From NCBI GenBank assembly GCA_023412475.1, contig JAEYNR010000061.1, forward strand, positions 62,001 to 126,000: a stretch of 64,000 nucleotides of DNA. The letters run 5' to 3'. The position numbers and the translations under genes were made by a program. The notes under the pieces were generated by a model. That model was not told the origin of the DNA, ran no database searches, and saw only the letters and a program-made list of their open reading frames with translations. This document shows positions 1 through 8,724 of this stretch, in pieces; the stretch's first letter is position 1, and each line of letters opens with the position of its first letter. Origin of the DNA: Fibrobacterota bacterium. Lineage in GTDB: Bacteria; Fibrobacterota; Chitinivibrionia; Chitinivibrionales; Chitinispirillaceae.

Positions 1-203
1 CTGAATCCCATAAATTCACCCAGCGCTGCAGAGGAGATCATGTTGACATTCCCAACTTCTGCAATAGCGTACTTTCTGCTGGTGGTGTCGATTTTTTTAA
101 AAGCACCAACAAGATATTTGATACTTTCAAAATCCAATTCTCCGGAAAAATGTAGTATTACTGCTTCCGGTGTTGCCGCTACTTCCTTTATATCTATGAT
201 CAT
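1..203 (-). CDS. STAS-domain protein, anti-sigma factor antagonist type (partial)
   Basis: The minus strand reads from an ATG at 203 with a good ribosome-binding site (AAAGGA, 7 bases upstream) to the window edge, giving 67 residues and no stop. The sequence has the SpoIIAA/RsbV layout: a first beta strand with VILHFSGELDF, then the region around MISSAALGEF, which corresponds to the STAS phosphorylation loop with a serine pair. Such proteins bind and are phosphorylated by an RsbW/SpoIIAB-like kinase. The gene just upstream on the same strand (231..677) encodes such a kinase, 27 bases away, so the two probably form a partner-switching pair. The C-terminal part is outside the window. Confidence 0.75.
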   Translation of the reverse strand, partial: MIIDIKEVAATPEAVILHFSGELDFESIKYLVGAFKKIDTTSRKYAIAEVGNVNMISSAALGEFMGF

Positions 204-230
204 ATTTATTCCTTTCGACGGGAAGAGTGG

Positions 231-677
231 CTAATTGTTTTGAGAAATATCTTCGCGCTTTCGTACAATGCGCACCGACGTAAGATTCTGTTCATCTATA
301 ACCACATTGAGGCTCTCTGAGAGCATGCGTACAATTTCAAGCCCCAGTCCCTTGTCCGTTTTCTCATCAGATTGGACACTAAGGGCATTTTTCAATCTTT
401 CAATGTGCTGGTGATCTCCACCAGGATCTTTTATGGTGAAATCAATCCCATCTTCATAGACATAGCAGATCAGATCAATCCTTGCATCATCTGTCTTGCA
501 ACCGTAGTTCACCGCATTATTACAAATTTCATCAACGATGATCTCAGAACGGTAGGCAAATTTAGGACTGAACTGTGATACCAGCAAAACTTCTGAGACA
601 AATTTCCGGATTGCTGGTATGTATTCTATATCTCCGGGAAATGAGAGTTCGAATTTGTAAGGAAACTGTGTGTTCAT
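231..677 (-). CDS. RsbW/SpoIIAB-like serine kinase (HATPase_c_2)
   Basis: 148 residues, the usual size for this family. GHKL ATP-binding motifs are visible: the N box with E45, D49, E50 and N53-N54, the G1 box DPGG at 84-87, and the G2 box with GLGLEIV around 110-117. Known members phosphorylate a STAS partner and hold a sigma factor or another target. The STAS protein follows directly at 203..1. Their place behind flagellar-type genes suggests control of motility or envelope functions, but that is inference. The Shine-Dalgarno before ATG 677 is weak (GGGGAAGG is too far away), so the start is the likely one rather than certain. Confidence 0.82.
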   Translation of the reverse strand: MNTQFPYKFELSFPGDIEYIPAIRKFVSEVLLVSQFSPKFAYRSEIIVDEICNNAVNYGCKTDDARIDLICYVYEDGIDFTIKDPGGDHQHIERLKNALSVQSDEKTDKGLGLEIVRMLSESLNVVIDEQNLTSVRIVRKREDISQNN

Positions 678-713
678 TTTAAAATACCAGTGCCTTCCCC
701 TGTAGTACCAGTT

Positions 714-1049
714 CTACTCTTCACCATGAAGAATATAAGATTCTTCGACAGTAGTAATCATCCCTTTTTTCACCATAGTTTCGATTAAACGGGAAGAAAT
801 CTTTAAAAGTGTAGTAAAAGTAGGAGCTTCATTTAATCCCTTAATTTTCGCGTTTGCCTTAGAATCTTTTTCAGAGCCACTTCGCAGATTATCCAGAATA
901 CATTCCATTACAAACATAATTTCTCCGTAAGTCAAATTACCCTGACGATAGTTGGAGAACTCTTGAATTGATCCCAGAATCAAATCATGAAGTTTATTAA
1001 ATTCATTGGCATCATCAAATACGTTTCTATACGATCCAATCTCAGCCAT
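714..1049 (-). CDS. small conserved-looking protein of unknown function
   Basis: 111 residues, predicted mostly helical and soluble, with no signal peptide or membrane segment. The start is well supported by a GAGGAGGAGC ribosome-binding site just before ATG 1049. I do not recognise a family. It sits between a secreted protein (1143..1877) and the RsbW-like kinase, all on the same strand with short gaps. The 93-base gap upstream contains a TATATATATA tract and could hold a promoter that separates the last three genes from the flagellar-type genes. A role in the partner-switching circuit is only a guess from position. Confidence 0.6.
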   Translation of the reverse strand: MAEIGSYRNVFDDANEFNKLHDLILGSIQEFSNYRQGNLTYGEIMFVMECILDNLRSGSEKDSKANAKIKGLNEAPTFTTLLKISSRLIETMVKKGMITTVEESYILHGEE

Positions 1050-1142
1050 TGCTCCTCCTCGTGTCCTTTAAAGTTAATAAATATATATATATATCACCTG
1101 TTTTTGAAAGTGTTTCAAAAAATTGAGAATAAATTACCTTTT

Positions 1143-1877
1143 TCAGTCTAACCTCTTAAATTCTTCACTAGTATCTAATGTATTAACATCTTGCTGCGTG
1201 TTTATAGAATCTTTCTGAGCCGGTTCCGCACTGGGTATAGGGAAAACATCAGAAATAGATGGCTCATTCATCTCAACAGGGTAGATAACATTCGGTTTCT
1301 CTAAATTTTGAGCTCTTATTACATCAATAATTGTTTTGCAGGAATTAATAGCAGCTTCGCTTTGCAACATCGCTATCAGTTCAGCCCGATCTTTAGCCGA
1401 AACAGGCTGTTTGGATTTAAAGAACCCAATGCCCGTAGATTTGTAAACATCAGCAGAAACTTCTCCCATAAACAGAAAGTCTCTCTTTAAGAGGCTGAAA
1501 ATATGCAAGCCAATCTGCAATTCACCTTTGATTTCTGTGAAAAAGAGCTTTTTCTGCTGGTAACTGAGTCTGAAATTTTTAACCGCTCCCCATATGACAA
1601 GCATGGAATCTCCAGCAATGCGCGCGAGATCTTCCAGATAGTTTCTGGGAACAGTAACATAGTCATCGAACCTGATCATCCGGCGGAATTTCTGACACTC
1701 AAGATAGTCTTTGGTAAAAATATCAGACTCCATTGAAAGCTTCTCTCTTAATTGGTTCTCATATCCTTTTTCCAGAGATGGTGCTCCGTTTCCTGAAAGT
1801 CCGATAAAAGCTACATTCCGCTTAGCTAAGGAGGAAAAAGGCAAAATAACAAACGATATTAATATCAATAGTTTCAT
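1143..1877 (-). CDS. secreted protein of unknown function
   Basis: 244 residues with an N-terminal signal peptide (hydrophobic core about residues 3-17, ending SSLAKR), so exported to the periplasm or envelope. The C-terminal 50 residues are rich in Pro, Ser, Thr and Glu and look disordered. The start codon overlaps the stop of the FlhB-like gene (ATGA), with AAGGAG upstream, indicating translational coupling. I do not recognise the domain; the mid-region (residues 80-140) alternates short hydrophobic strands. Coupling to FliK-like and FlhB-like genes suggests an envelope role tied to the flagellum, by position only. Confidence 0.65.
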   Translation of the reverse strand: MKLLILISFVILPFSSLAKRNVAFIGLSGNGAPSLEKGYENQLREKLSMESDIFTKDYLECQKFRRMIRFDDYVTVPRNYLEDLARIAGDSMLVIWGAVKNFRLSYQQKKLFFTEIKGELQIGLHIFSLLKRDFLFMGEVSADVYKSTGIGFFKSKQPVSAKDRAELIAMLQSEAAINSCKTIIDVIRAQNLEKPNVIYPVEMNEPSISDVFPIPSAEPAQKDSINTQQDVNTLDTSEEFKRLD

Positions 1878-2158
1878 TTTGGAAAATTCTCCTTAAGTTC
1901 GTTATTTGCCCGATAAATCCAGCATAGAATTTCTGCAACAGCACTGTAGAGTTCGGAAGGAATTTCATAATCAATATCCACCTGTGCCAGCAATTCTATA
2001 AGAGTGTCATCCTGATGCACAGGTATGTTATTTTCTTTAGCAATCTGCTTAATTTTCTGCGCAACGCACCCATCACCTTTAGCAATAACACGAGGGGCAT
2101 TTTCCTTATGCTCATCATACCTTAAAGCGACTGCTTTTTCCTTTTCTTTTTTTTCCAT
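1874..2158 (-). CDS. FlhB C-terminal-domain homologue (YlqH/FlhX type)
   Basis: About 94 residues matching the cytoplasmic domain of FlhB/EscU export-gate proteins: AVALRYDEHKENAPRVIAKG, then IKQIAKENNIPVHQDD and the EIPSELYSAVAEIL ending. The family's autocleavage NPTH motif and the membrane part are absent, as is typical of the stand-alone FlhX/YlqH form, which can partly replace the FlhB C-domain. It lies directly after a FliK-like gene, the same order as ylqG-ylqH in Bacillus. A TTG at 2167 would overlap the FliK stop (TTGA); ATG 2158 is preferred, though neither has a clear Shine-Dalgarno. Its own stop overlaps the next start by four bases. Confidence 0.85.
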   Translation of the reverse strand: MEKKEKEKAVALRYDEHKENAPRVIAKGDGCVAQKIKQIAKENNIPVHQDDTLIELLAQVDIDYEIPSELYSAVAEILCWIYRANNELKENFPK

Positions 2159-2163
2159 ATCAA

Positions 2164-4419
2164 TCAAATTTTTACATCAAAAGCTGTGTTAGATAATTTA
2201 GAGATCTCAGTTTCACATCGCTTCCGGACTTCTGGTCGCAACTGAAAATCAACCAGTGGAAGACCAAGGTTGCATAATGATTTGCTAAAGAAGTTTTTGT
2301 TTTTGGAGAACCATTCCAGAGTCTGATTCCTGTCAAAGCTGATCCTCAGATTGAATCTTTTTTTTAATTCGTATTCCATTTGAACACTTATGGCACCCAA
2401 CTTTGATGGGGCTAAATTAATCTCAACTTTATAAAAGCTCTTTTGAACTTTTTTCTTAGAACTATTTCTTTTTCTCACCAGACGAATATTTATTTCTGTC
2501 CACTCTCCACCCACATTCATAGGAAAAGCCAGAATCTGCTGTGTTCCATCAGATGTGGAAACTGGCCTGCTCAATAACTGCAGTGATTCAAGACGACTCA
2601 GAAGAGTGTCTAAAAACGGCTTCGATAATTGATTGGAAACGACTGAATCTTTGAGCACGGTGATCTCTGTGGAAATGTGTTTTGTGATATTATCGTTTTC
2701 TGATCTATCTCTTATCAAAGGGATGCTTTGCGGATCAAAATTACCTGAATTGCGGAAGTTTTTACCGTCTATCGTATGTTTTTCAATGAATTCACTGAGT
2801 TTTTGGCTAAACTTAAATAAGTTGTCATATAGAACTGATGGGCTGCTTTCTCCAGTAGTTTGAATGGTGTTCTGAAGTAACTTGGTGTCTCTTACCAGGT
2901 TAGATAGCAGATCAATTAACTTATCATTCAGATTCTCTTGAAAACTATTCCCAGTTCCTATATCATTACCTTTTGCCTGAATATCTGACTGGAAATAACT
3001 TTTCCTTATAAGGTCAAGGTGAGGGAATGAATCGTACAATGATTGAACTATGCTTTTTGTTTCTGGATCAGATTGATTAAGCCTGGACAGATTCTCCAGA
3101 ATTACTGAAAGATCTTTACAGGCATTATCTAAAAACAGAGATAACCCTGATGGGTATTTGGAAATCTCGGTTATTGCTGATTCTGAAGTAAGAGCAGTAT
3201 TTGTAGCAGTTTCAATCATTTTGCCAATAACGATCTCTTTCAGGCTGGTTTTCTCTCTCAGGTTAAATCCAGGTTCCGATAGCTTATGATCAAAATTAAA
3301 TCCAAGCCGCTCGATCATTGTTGGAATTATATCCTCTTTTCTCTTAACAGTGCTCAATAATTCTTCTGTTAATCCAAAGTTTTCTGCTGCAGGAAAAAAA
3401 GAGGAAATTTCTTTCATAGAGGATATTATGGAAGTAGCGATTGAGGGATATCGGTTTACCAGTTCTGGTAAAATGGACTGGTGATCAATCGATGTCAGAA
3501 GCCAATGGGTTAAAGTAGAATGCTGAGCAGATTCTGATCCTGCGCGTTTAGGGGTAGAACCATTTTGCATGTTGGCCAAAAGTGCATCGATTGTGTTTAA
3601 TAGTTGCAGGTTAAGCTGATTTCTGCTTCTAATAATGGTTTGCAAAGTACTGACTGGAACTGATTGCATCTGAGAACTGGCAAAATTGCTGATTATAGAC
3701 TTTAATTCCTGCTGAAGGTCGTCTGTGCTGATCATTGCAGCTATAGACTTATCACCACAAGGAAAAATTCTAATATACTGGCAACCAATGGCTTTTGTGT
3801 TAGCACCAGCTTGGGGAAGCGAGCCTAATAGATCCTCTATTGCTTCCAAATTGTAAATATCCCCTTGAAGACTTTGGATTGGCAGTTCAATAAATTTGGA
3901 TAAACATGGAGTTGAAATAGCCTGTTTAATTTGCAAAAGCAAGTTTTTTAGTTTTTCAGCAGAATCTGAACTCAGCTCTCCGCTTGTTTGTAGAATGTAG
4001 CTTAATTCTTGAACAAGTACTGGGTCGATTTTGGTAGATAATGTGGCAAGTGATTCAAGGATACAAAATGCATCCTGCTTGGTTTTGTCATTCGAAATTT
4101 CACTTAGCAAAGAATCGATCTGAAGGGCAATTCTATTAAAATCAGTCGGTTGTTGTCTAATAAAGCTGTCTGAACGATCTGTTTGATCTGGTACCGGGAT
4201 TTTTTTAATAAGTAAAATATCACTCAAGAGAGTGTAGTGGACTGAATCTCCGGAATGAAGGGCTGTGCCCTGGTATTTGGCAATTATCTGTTCTTTTCCT
4301 GTTTTGATAGATACAGTTTGTGTTTGAGGATCAAGCAGGACAGTACCGGTTCCAGAACGTCTTGTTACGGTACTATGCTTTTTTAGCTCTGTATAATTCA
4401 AAATGGGACTGAAAATCAT
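2164..4419 (-). CDS. FliK-like flagellar hook-length control family protein
   Basis: 751 residues. The long N-terminal part is Ser/Gln/Leu-rich, helical and of low conservation. The last 130 residues form a compact alpha/beta domain (from about GGEWTEINIRLVRKR through APSKLGAISVQMEYEL to GLPLVDFQLRPEVRK) with the shape of the FliK C-terminal substrate-switch domain, where LGxxxVxxxxxxxxxxVxF is typical. The gene right behind it encodes the FlhB C-domain homologue, the known interaction partner of FliK. Family assignment rests on the C-terminus and gene order; the N-terminal region gives no help. It could be a YlqG-type orphan paralogue rather than the hook ruler itself. Confidence 0.72.
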   Translation of the reverse strand: MIFSPILNYTELKKHSTVTRRSGTGTVLLDPQTQTVSIKTGKEQIIAKYQGTALHSGDSVHYTLLSDILLIKKIPVPDQTDRSDSFIRQQPTDFNRIALQIDSLLSEISNDKTKQDAFCILESLATLSTKIDPVLVQELSYILQTSGELSSDSAEKLKNLLLQIKQAISTPCLSKFIELPIQSLQGDIYNLEAIEDLLGSLPQAGANTKAIGCQYIRIFPCGDKSIAAMISTDDLQQELKSIISNFASSQMQSVPVSTLQTIIRSRNQLNLQLLNTIDALLANMQNGSTPKRAGSESAQHSTLTHWLLTSIDHQSILPELVNRYPSIATSIISSMKEISSFFPAAENFGLTEELLSTVKRKEDIIPTMIERLGFNFDHKLSEPGFNLREKTSLKEIVIGKMIETATNTALTSESAITEISKYPSGLSLFLDNACKDLSVILENLSRLNQSDPETKSIVQSLYDSFPHLDLIRKSYFQSDIQAKGNDIGTGNSFQENLNDKLIDLLSNLVRDTKLLQNTIQTTGESSPSVLYDNLFKFSQKLSEFIEKHTIDGKNFRNSGNFDPQSIPLIRDRSENDNITKHISTEITVLKDSVVSNQLSKPFLDTLLSRLESLQLLSRPVSTSDGTQQILAFPMNVGGEWTEINIRLVRKRNSSKKKVQKSFYKVEINLAPSKLGAISVQMEYELKKRFNLRISFDRNQTLEWFSKNKNFFSKSLCNLGLPLVDFQLRPEVRKRCETEISKLSNTAFDVKI

Positions 4420-4748
4420 CTTCTATCCGTATGAGACTTTTACTGAGATTTTTTTTCATATTTAATCGGATAATTCTAATTATGCCTGAAAAGTGGCAAG
4501 AAAGCAATGGAGAGTTTCTAAATAGCGAACACTGCATCATAAATAAATCGACTTAATTCTTTCCGGATTACTTGCTGAGAAGTCGTGAGAATCTGTATTG
4601 CAGCTCTTTAGGTGTTACCAACAAGAAACCACTGACTCTGCCAGTTTGCCGCAGGTTCTGATCTGCACCACAGAGGTACAATAAAAACCAAAGTGGTAGC
4701 CGCATTGGACACATTGCGCTGCAGGTGCAGTTGCGACAATAACAAGGA
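4420..4748. other. 329-base gap without a convincing gene
   Basis: It lies between two minus-strand genes. A 71-codon open frame (4568..4783 minus) overlaps the upstream gene's end and is Cys-rich (CYCRNCTCSAMC) but has no ribosome-binding site or family resemblance. A second minus-strand frame contains several CxxC-like pairs but no start. No terminator hairpin was recognised. Confidence 0.5.
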
Positions 4749-5525
4749 TTAACGCTTCTGACGGTAGTGATCTGACTCGGCAAGTTTAAGAATAAGGGTG
4801 ATATGATCTGAGCTGAGGTGAAAATTTCGTGATAATTCCTGAATACTCATTCCTTCTGAAGCGGCTTTTATAACGTTGGTTTCAAGATCTTCATCATTTT
4901 TATCATCAAGTTGATCTGAATTTCTTTCACTATATTCAAAGTGAATTTGATCATCATTCATGATCTGCGATTTTGCAAAATCATTATGACCCGATAATTC
5001 TTTAGATAGGAGGCTATTTGGGGGATTTGAGGCAAGAGGCCTTAATTTTGCAGGCTTATTGCTGGCTTTGTTCTTAGAGCTGTTAAAAAGAACATTTTTT
5101 ACTACTTTCAATAATAACAAAATACCTGCAAACAACAAGGCAGCAACAATTAATAATATCACCCAATCCGATAAGCAGAGGAGTCTAAAAAGGGGAAAAT
5201 GGTTTTTGTTATCTGAAAGCCGCGATGTTTCAGCAATATCTGTTTGAATTATTTTGCGAATTAACTGCAAGGAATCGATAATTTGTTTATGCTTAAATTC
5301 GATTTCAGAAAAGGAGCGCCCTTCTCGTTTATTGCTCTGCCTAAGCAGGTTCAGGGAATCCAGAGATTGTGAAAGTGCATTTTTTTTTTCAAGAAGAGGG
5401 ATAACTGTGCTGTTTTGGTTTGAAGCAGCAGTGGAGTGTAATAGTATATAGGTAATAAGAATAACAGTTATAGTGTTTAACTTAAGCACCCGAGTGAGGG
5501 ATAAATTAAAAAATAAATTGGACAT
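4749..5525 (-). CDS. membrane protein with flagellar-type C-terminal helix-turn-helix (DUF6115-like)
   Basis: From ATG 5525 the protein has 258 residues: a signal peptide or first membrane segment (core TITVILITYILLHS), a coiled-coil stretch rich in Leu, Ser and Lys, a membrane segment (DWVILLIVAALLFAGILLLL) and a charged cytoplasmic tail. The last 40 residues (VIKAASEGMSIQELSRNFHL then ITLILKLAES) resemble the short helix-turn-helix tail found on small proteins in flagellar operons. That fits the FliK-like and FlhB-like genes downstream. In-frame starts upstream at 5552 (ATG) and 5609 (TTG) exist; none has a convincing Shine-Dalgarno, so the start is open. The function is unknown. Confidence 0.6.
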   Translation of the reverse strand: MSNLFFNLSLTRVLKLNTITVILITYILLHSTAASNQNSTVIPLLEKKNALSQSLDSLNLLRQSNKREGRSFSEIEFKHKQIIDSLQLIRKIIQTDIAETSRLSDNKNHFPLFRLLCLSDWVILLIVAALLFAGILLLLKVVKNVLFNSSKNKASNKPAKLRPLASNPPNSLLSKELSGHNDFAKSQIMNDDQIHFEYSERNSDQLDDKNDEDLETNVIKAASEGMSIQELSRNFHLSSDHITLILKLAESDHYRQKR

Positions 5526-5758
5526 ATGGGAGATTATCTCCGGGCATATCATATGTAGAAAATGGATTAATAATAAAAAAAGATATATCCTGAACCTATC
5601 ATAGTGCAATTAATGCTTGTTTTTATAAGAGCAGGTGGATATTTTATAGAAACTATTGCGGGACTAAAAGTTTCTCTAATTGGTATAATACTTGATATTG
5701 CGATTAGTGGAATTTCTTAGTATATTTTCGAGTCACTGCTTCATTTTAGAGATTAAAT

Positions 5759-6511
5759 ATGGCAAAATTTGTAGTTTTTTACAATGGTGAACCGCTTAAA
5801 ACCTACGAGTTGGATGAACCGGTAGTCAGCATAGGAAGACTTCCTGAAAACACCATATCTATTGCTAATATGGGAGTTTCCAGACGTCACGCTAAAATTG
5901 AGGAGGATGCAGACAGAAAGTATGTACTTTGTGATCTGAATTCCCTTAATGGTACATTCGTAAATGGGAAAAGAATAAAAAAAATATATCTGAGTAGTGG
6001 CGACAAGATTACGATTGGAAAATACACTATCCTTTATGAGGAGACAGGATTCCAGGGTTCTAATGGGTCCTCAGAACAGATTACAGGCACTTATTACATC
6101 GATAATCCGGTTTCTGGTCATACAAACAACAATATACTGATGTCTGAAACAAAAGTTCCGCCCGCTCCGCAGCGTACCCAGCCAGTCGCGCTAATGGAGT
6201 CCAAAGAGGATAAAGAGGACAAAGAAGGTGAAGCTGTGCTTATTGAAACCAATAAGCACGTAGTTTACCGTTTGGAGAAGGCCTATATGACTGTTGGCAG
6301 CGGCGAAAATGATGATATCTTCGTATCCGGTTTTATGATTGCAGAAGGTCAGGCAACCATAGAAAAAAAAGATGAGGGTTTATGTCTCTGCGCAAACAAA
6401 CTGATTGGCAAGATAAAGGTTAATGGGAAGTCAGTTCGATCTCATCTTCTGCATCATAAGGATAGAATAGAGATTGGATCCAGTACATTCCGTTACATGG
6501 AGAACGGATAA
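5759..6511 (+). CDS. FHA-domain protein
   Basis: 250 residues. The N-terminal forkhead-associated domain (about residues 20-98) carries the phosphothreonine-binding signature GRLPENTIS, then SRRHAK and the LNSLNGTFVNG loop, so binding of a phosphorylated partner is likely. After an acidic, Lys/Glu-rich linker, the last 80 residues fold like a second, degenerate FHA domain (VGSGENDDIFVSG, then GKIKVNGKSV) lacking the SxxH motif. It is transcribed away from the flagellar-type genes, and the metallophosphoesterase gene starts 5 bases after its stop, so the two are one transcription unit. No Ser/Thr kinase is present in the window to name its partner. Confidence 0.88.
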   Translation: MAKFVVFYNGEPLKTYELDEPVVSIGRLPENTISIANMGVSRRHAKIEEDADRKYVLCDLNSLNGTFVNGKRIKKIYLSSGDKITIGKYTILYEETGFQGSNGSSEQITGTYYIDNPVSGHTNNNILMSETKVPPAPQRTQPVALMESKEDKEDKEGEAVLIETNKHVVYRLEKAYMTVGSGENDDIFVSGFMIAEGQATIEKKDEGLCLCANKLIGKIKVNGKSVRSHLLHHKDRIEIGSSTFRYMENG

Positions 6512-6516
6512 TTCTA

Positions 6517-7251
6517 ATGAGGTTTGCATTCATTTCTGATATCCATGCTAATCTCGAAGCACTGGAAGCAGTCCTGAACGATATAAAGGGGCAAAATATT
6601 GATGAAATAATTTGTCTTGGCGATATCGTGGGTTATGGCGCAAATCCAAACGAATGCATGGAATTAGTAAAAAATCACTGTCCTGAGACACTTCTGGGGA
6701 ATCACGATGCTGCGGCTGTTGAGCTTCTATCTACCCAGCATTTTAATATTCATGCAAAAATAGCAATCGAATGGACAGAGCAGAACCTTAAAAAAGAAAA
6801 CTGCAACTATCTTTCCTCCTTACCTCTGAAAACCACTAAAGAGTCTATGACTCTGGTACACGCAACTCCCTATGAACCAAATATGTGGTACTATATTACT
6901 TCATTAGAAGAGGCTGCATTTAATTTTCAGTTTTTTGATACAAAGATCTGCCTGGTAGGCCATACCCATATTCCCATAATAATAATCCTGGACAATGATA
7001 AAGAACTTTATGTACATCAGGATACCTATGTCAATATGGAAAAACTTGAAGGTGCACGCTTTTTGATCAATGTGGGGAGTGTAGGGCAGCCTAGGGATAG
7101 AAATCCGAAATCCTGTTATGGGATCTTAGATACTTTTAAAAAAGAGTTTTTTTACCGAAGAATAAGCTATAATATCGACAAAGCACAATCAAAAATGAAG
7201 AAGATCAAAATGCCTGACTTTCTGATAACCAGATTGGAAGAGGGGCGGTAA
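6517..7251 (+). CDS. calcineurin-like metallophosphoesterase
   Basis: 244 residues with a full set of metal-binding motifs: D8 and H10 (SDIHAN), G35-D36 (GDIVGYG), GNHD at 61-64, a mid-chain LVHATP histidine and a GHTHIP pair near 148. The pattern matches the small YfcE/diadenosine-tetraphosphatase-like branch that hydrolyses phosphodiesters or nucleotides; the substrate cannot be told from sequence. It is cytosolic and the second gene of a two-gene unit with the FHA protein. It converges on purF, with only 37 bases between the stops and no clear terminator hairpin. Confidence 0.88.
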   Translation: MRFAFISDIHANLEALEAVLNDIKGQNIDEIICLGDIVGYGANPNECMELVKNHCPETLLGNHDAAAVELLSTQHFNIHAKIAIEWTEQNLKKENCNYLSSLPLKTTKESMTLVHATPYEPNMWYYITSLEEAAFNFQFFDTKICLVGHTHIPIIIILDNDKELYVHQDTYVNMEKLEGARFLINVGSVGQPRDRNPKSCYGILDTFKKEFFYRRISYNIDKAQSKMKKIKMPDFLITRLEEGR

Positions 7252-7288
7252 GCTCCTTTTTATTTGATTGTGCAGTCTCGCTATTCAG

Positions 7289-8722
7289 TTAAATTTCCAC
7301 CAGATCCGGAAGATTACTTACACTCTTTTCTGCCACGTGATGATTTTCTACCTTAACCGGATATTTCCCATTGAAGCATCCACAGCAGAAATTCTCCGGG
7401 TCAGGCATTATTGAAAGCATGCCTTCGATGGACAAGTAACCAAGAGAATCTACCTCCAGATATTCACGAATAGAACTGATTTCCATCGATGAAGCAATAA
7501 GATCATCTGAGGTAGGCATGTCTATTCCATAATAACAGGGACAAAGAATTGGTGGGGAAGAGATTCGCAGATGAATCTCAGCAGGTTCGGCAGTTTTTAT
7601 CAGTCTGATGATTTTTCTCATGGTGGTTCCTCTAACGATTGAGTCATCGACTATTACCACCTTTTTGCCTTTTAGAACTCCTTTTACAGTATTGAACTTA
7701 ATGCGTACTCCAAAATCCCGTCTTTTCTGCGCTGGTTGAATAAAAGTCCTTCCCACATAATGATTGCGTATCAATCCGATATCGAATCGAATGCCGGATT
7801 CTTCAGAAAAACCAAGGGCTGCAGTTGTAGCTGAGTCAGGTACACCGATTACAATATCTGCCCCTGGGACCGGATGTTCACATGCAAGTTGCCTTCCCAG
7901 TTTACGGCGGACACGGTCGACATTTTTACCAAAAACATAGCTGTCCGGACGAGAAAAATAGATGAATTCAAAAACACAATGTGCTGGTCGAACGTCGGAT
8001 TCAAAAATAGGAACTTTAAATGAAGTGATACCGTTTTTATCTATTCGAACCATTTCACCTGGTTCTACTTCTCTTAACATCTCTGCTCCTACCAAATCAA
8101 AAGCACAGGTTTCAGAGGAGAGTATATAAGAGTTATCGCTTTCGATCTTTCCTATAATAAGCGGACGTATCCCGCGGGGATCGCGGGCTCCATAGAGTGC
8201 ATCTGCTGTAAGAAAGACCACTGAGTAAGCTCCTTTAACTCCTGAGAGAGCATCCAGAATCATTGAATCTACGGTTTCACGTTTTGAACGGGCAATAAGA
8301 TGCATTATTACTTCTGTGTCTGTGGTTGACATGAAAATAGACCCGTCATCTACCATCCAGTTTCGCAATGATGATGCATTGGTCAGATTGCCATTATGTG
8401 CCCCTGCTATAAGACCTGCCCGACAATTGATAAGAACGGGCTGTGCATTTTCGATTGTCGATGATCCGGATGTTGAGTACCGGTTATGTCCGATGGCTGA
8501 TTGACCTTTAAGGTAATCCAGGATTTTCTTATGTTTGAAAACCTGATTAACCAGCCCCATTCCTTTATGAACTGACACTGACGTGCCATCTGACACGGCG
8601 ATCCCAGAACTTTCCTGTCCACGGTGCTGCAAGGCGTAAAGCCCCAGATAAGTCATCTGGGCAGCCAGAGGATTATTAAAGATACCGAAAACACCACATG
8701 CTTCATTTAATGGTTCTACCAT
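7289..8722 (-). CDS. purF: amidophosphoribosyltransferase (PurF), iron-sulfur type
   Basis: 477 residues. It catalyses the first step of purine synthesis, transferring glutamine nitrogen to PRPP. An eight-residue propeptide (MVEPLNEA) precedes the catalytic C9 of the Ntn-type glutaminase (CGVFGIF). The PRPP loop VVIVDDSIVRGTTM is present. Cysteines in AHCVFEF, ILCPCYYG and CCGCFNG match the 4Fe-4S ligands of the Bacillus-type enzyme, which is oxygen-sensitive. It is the last gene of the operon, starting 2 bases after the pyrG stop, so probably coupled to it. Confidence 0.97.
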   Translation of the reverse strand: MVEPLNEACGVFGIFNNPLAAQMTYLGLYALQHRGQESSGIAVSDGTSVSVHKGMGLVNQVFKHKKILDYLKGQSAIGHNRYSTSGSSTIENAQPVLINCRAGLIAGAHNGNLTNASSLRNWMVDDGSIFMSTTDTEVIMHLIARSKRETVDSMILDALSGVKGAYSVVFLTADALYGARDPRGIRPLIIGKIESDNSYILSSETCAFDLVGAEMLREVEPGEMVRIDKNGITSFKVPIFESDVRPAHCVFEFIYFSRPDSYVFGKNVDRVRRKLGRQLACEHPVPGADIVIGVPDSATTAALGFSEESGIRFDIGLIRNHYVGRTFIQPAQKRRDFGVRIKFNTVKGVLKGKKVVIVDDSIVRGTTMRKIIRLIKTAEPAEIHLRISSPPILCPCYYGIDMPTSDDLIASSMEISSIREYLEVDSLGYLSIEGMLSIMPDPENFCCGCFNGKYPVKVENHHVAEKSVSNLPDLVEI

Positions 8723-8724
8723 GA

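Noticed and set aside
4568..4783. Cys-rich 71-codon minus-strand frame
   Set aside because: Overlaps the end of the upstream gene, lacks a Shine-Dalgarno, and its Cys spacing fits no metal-binding family.
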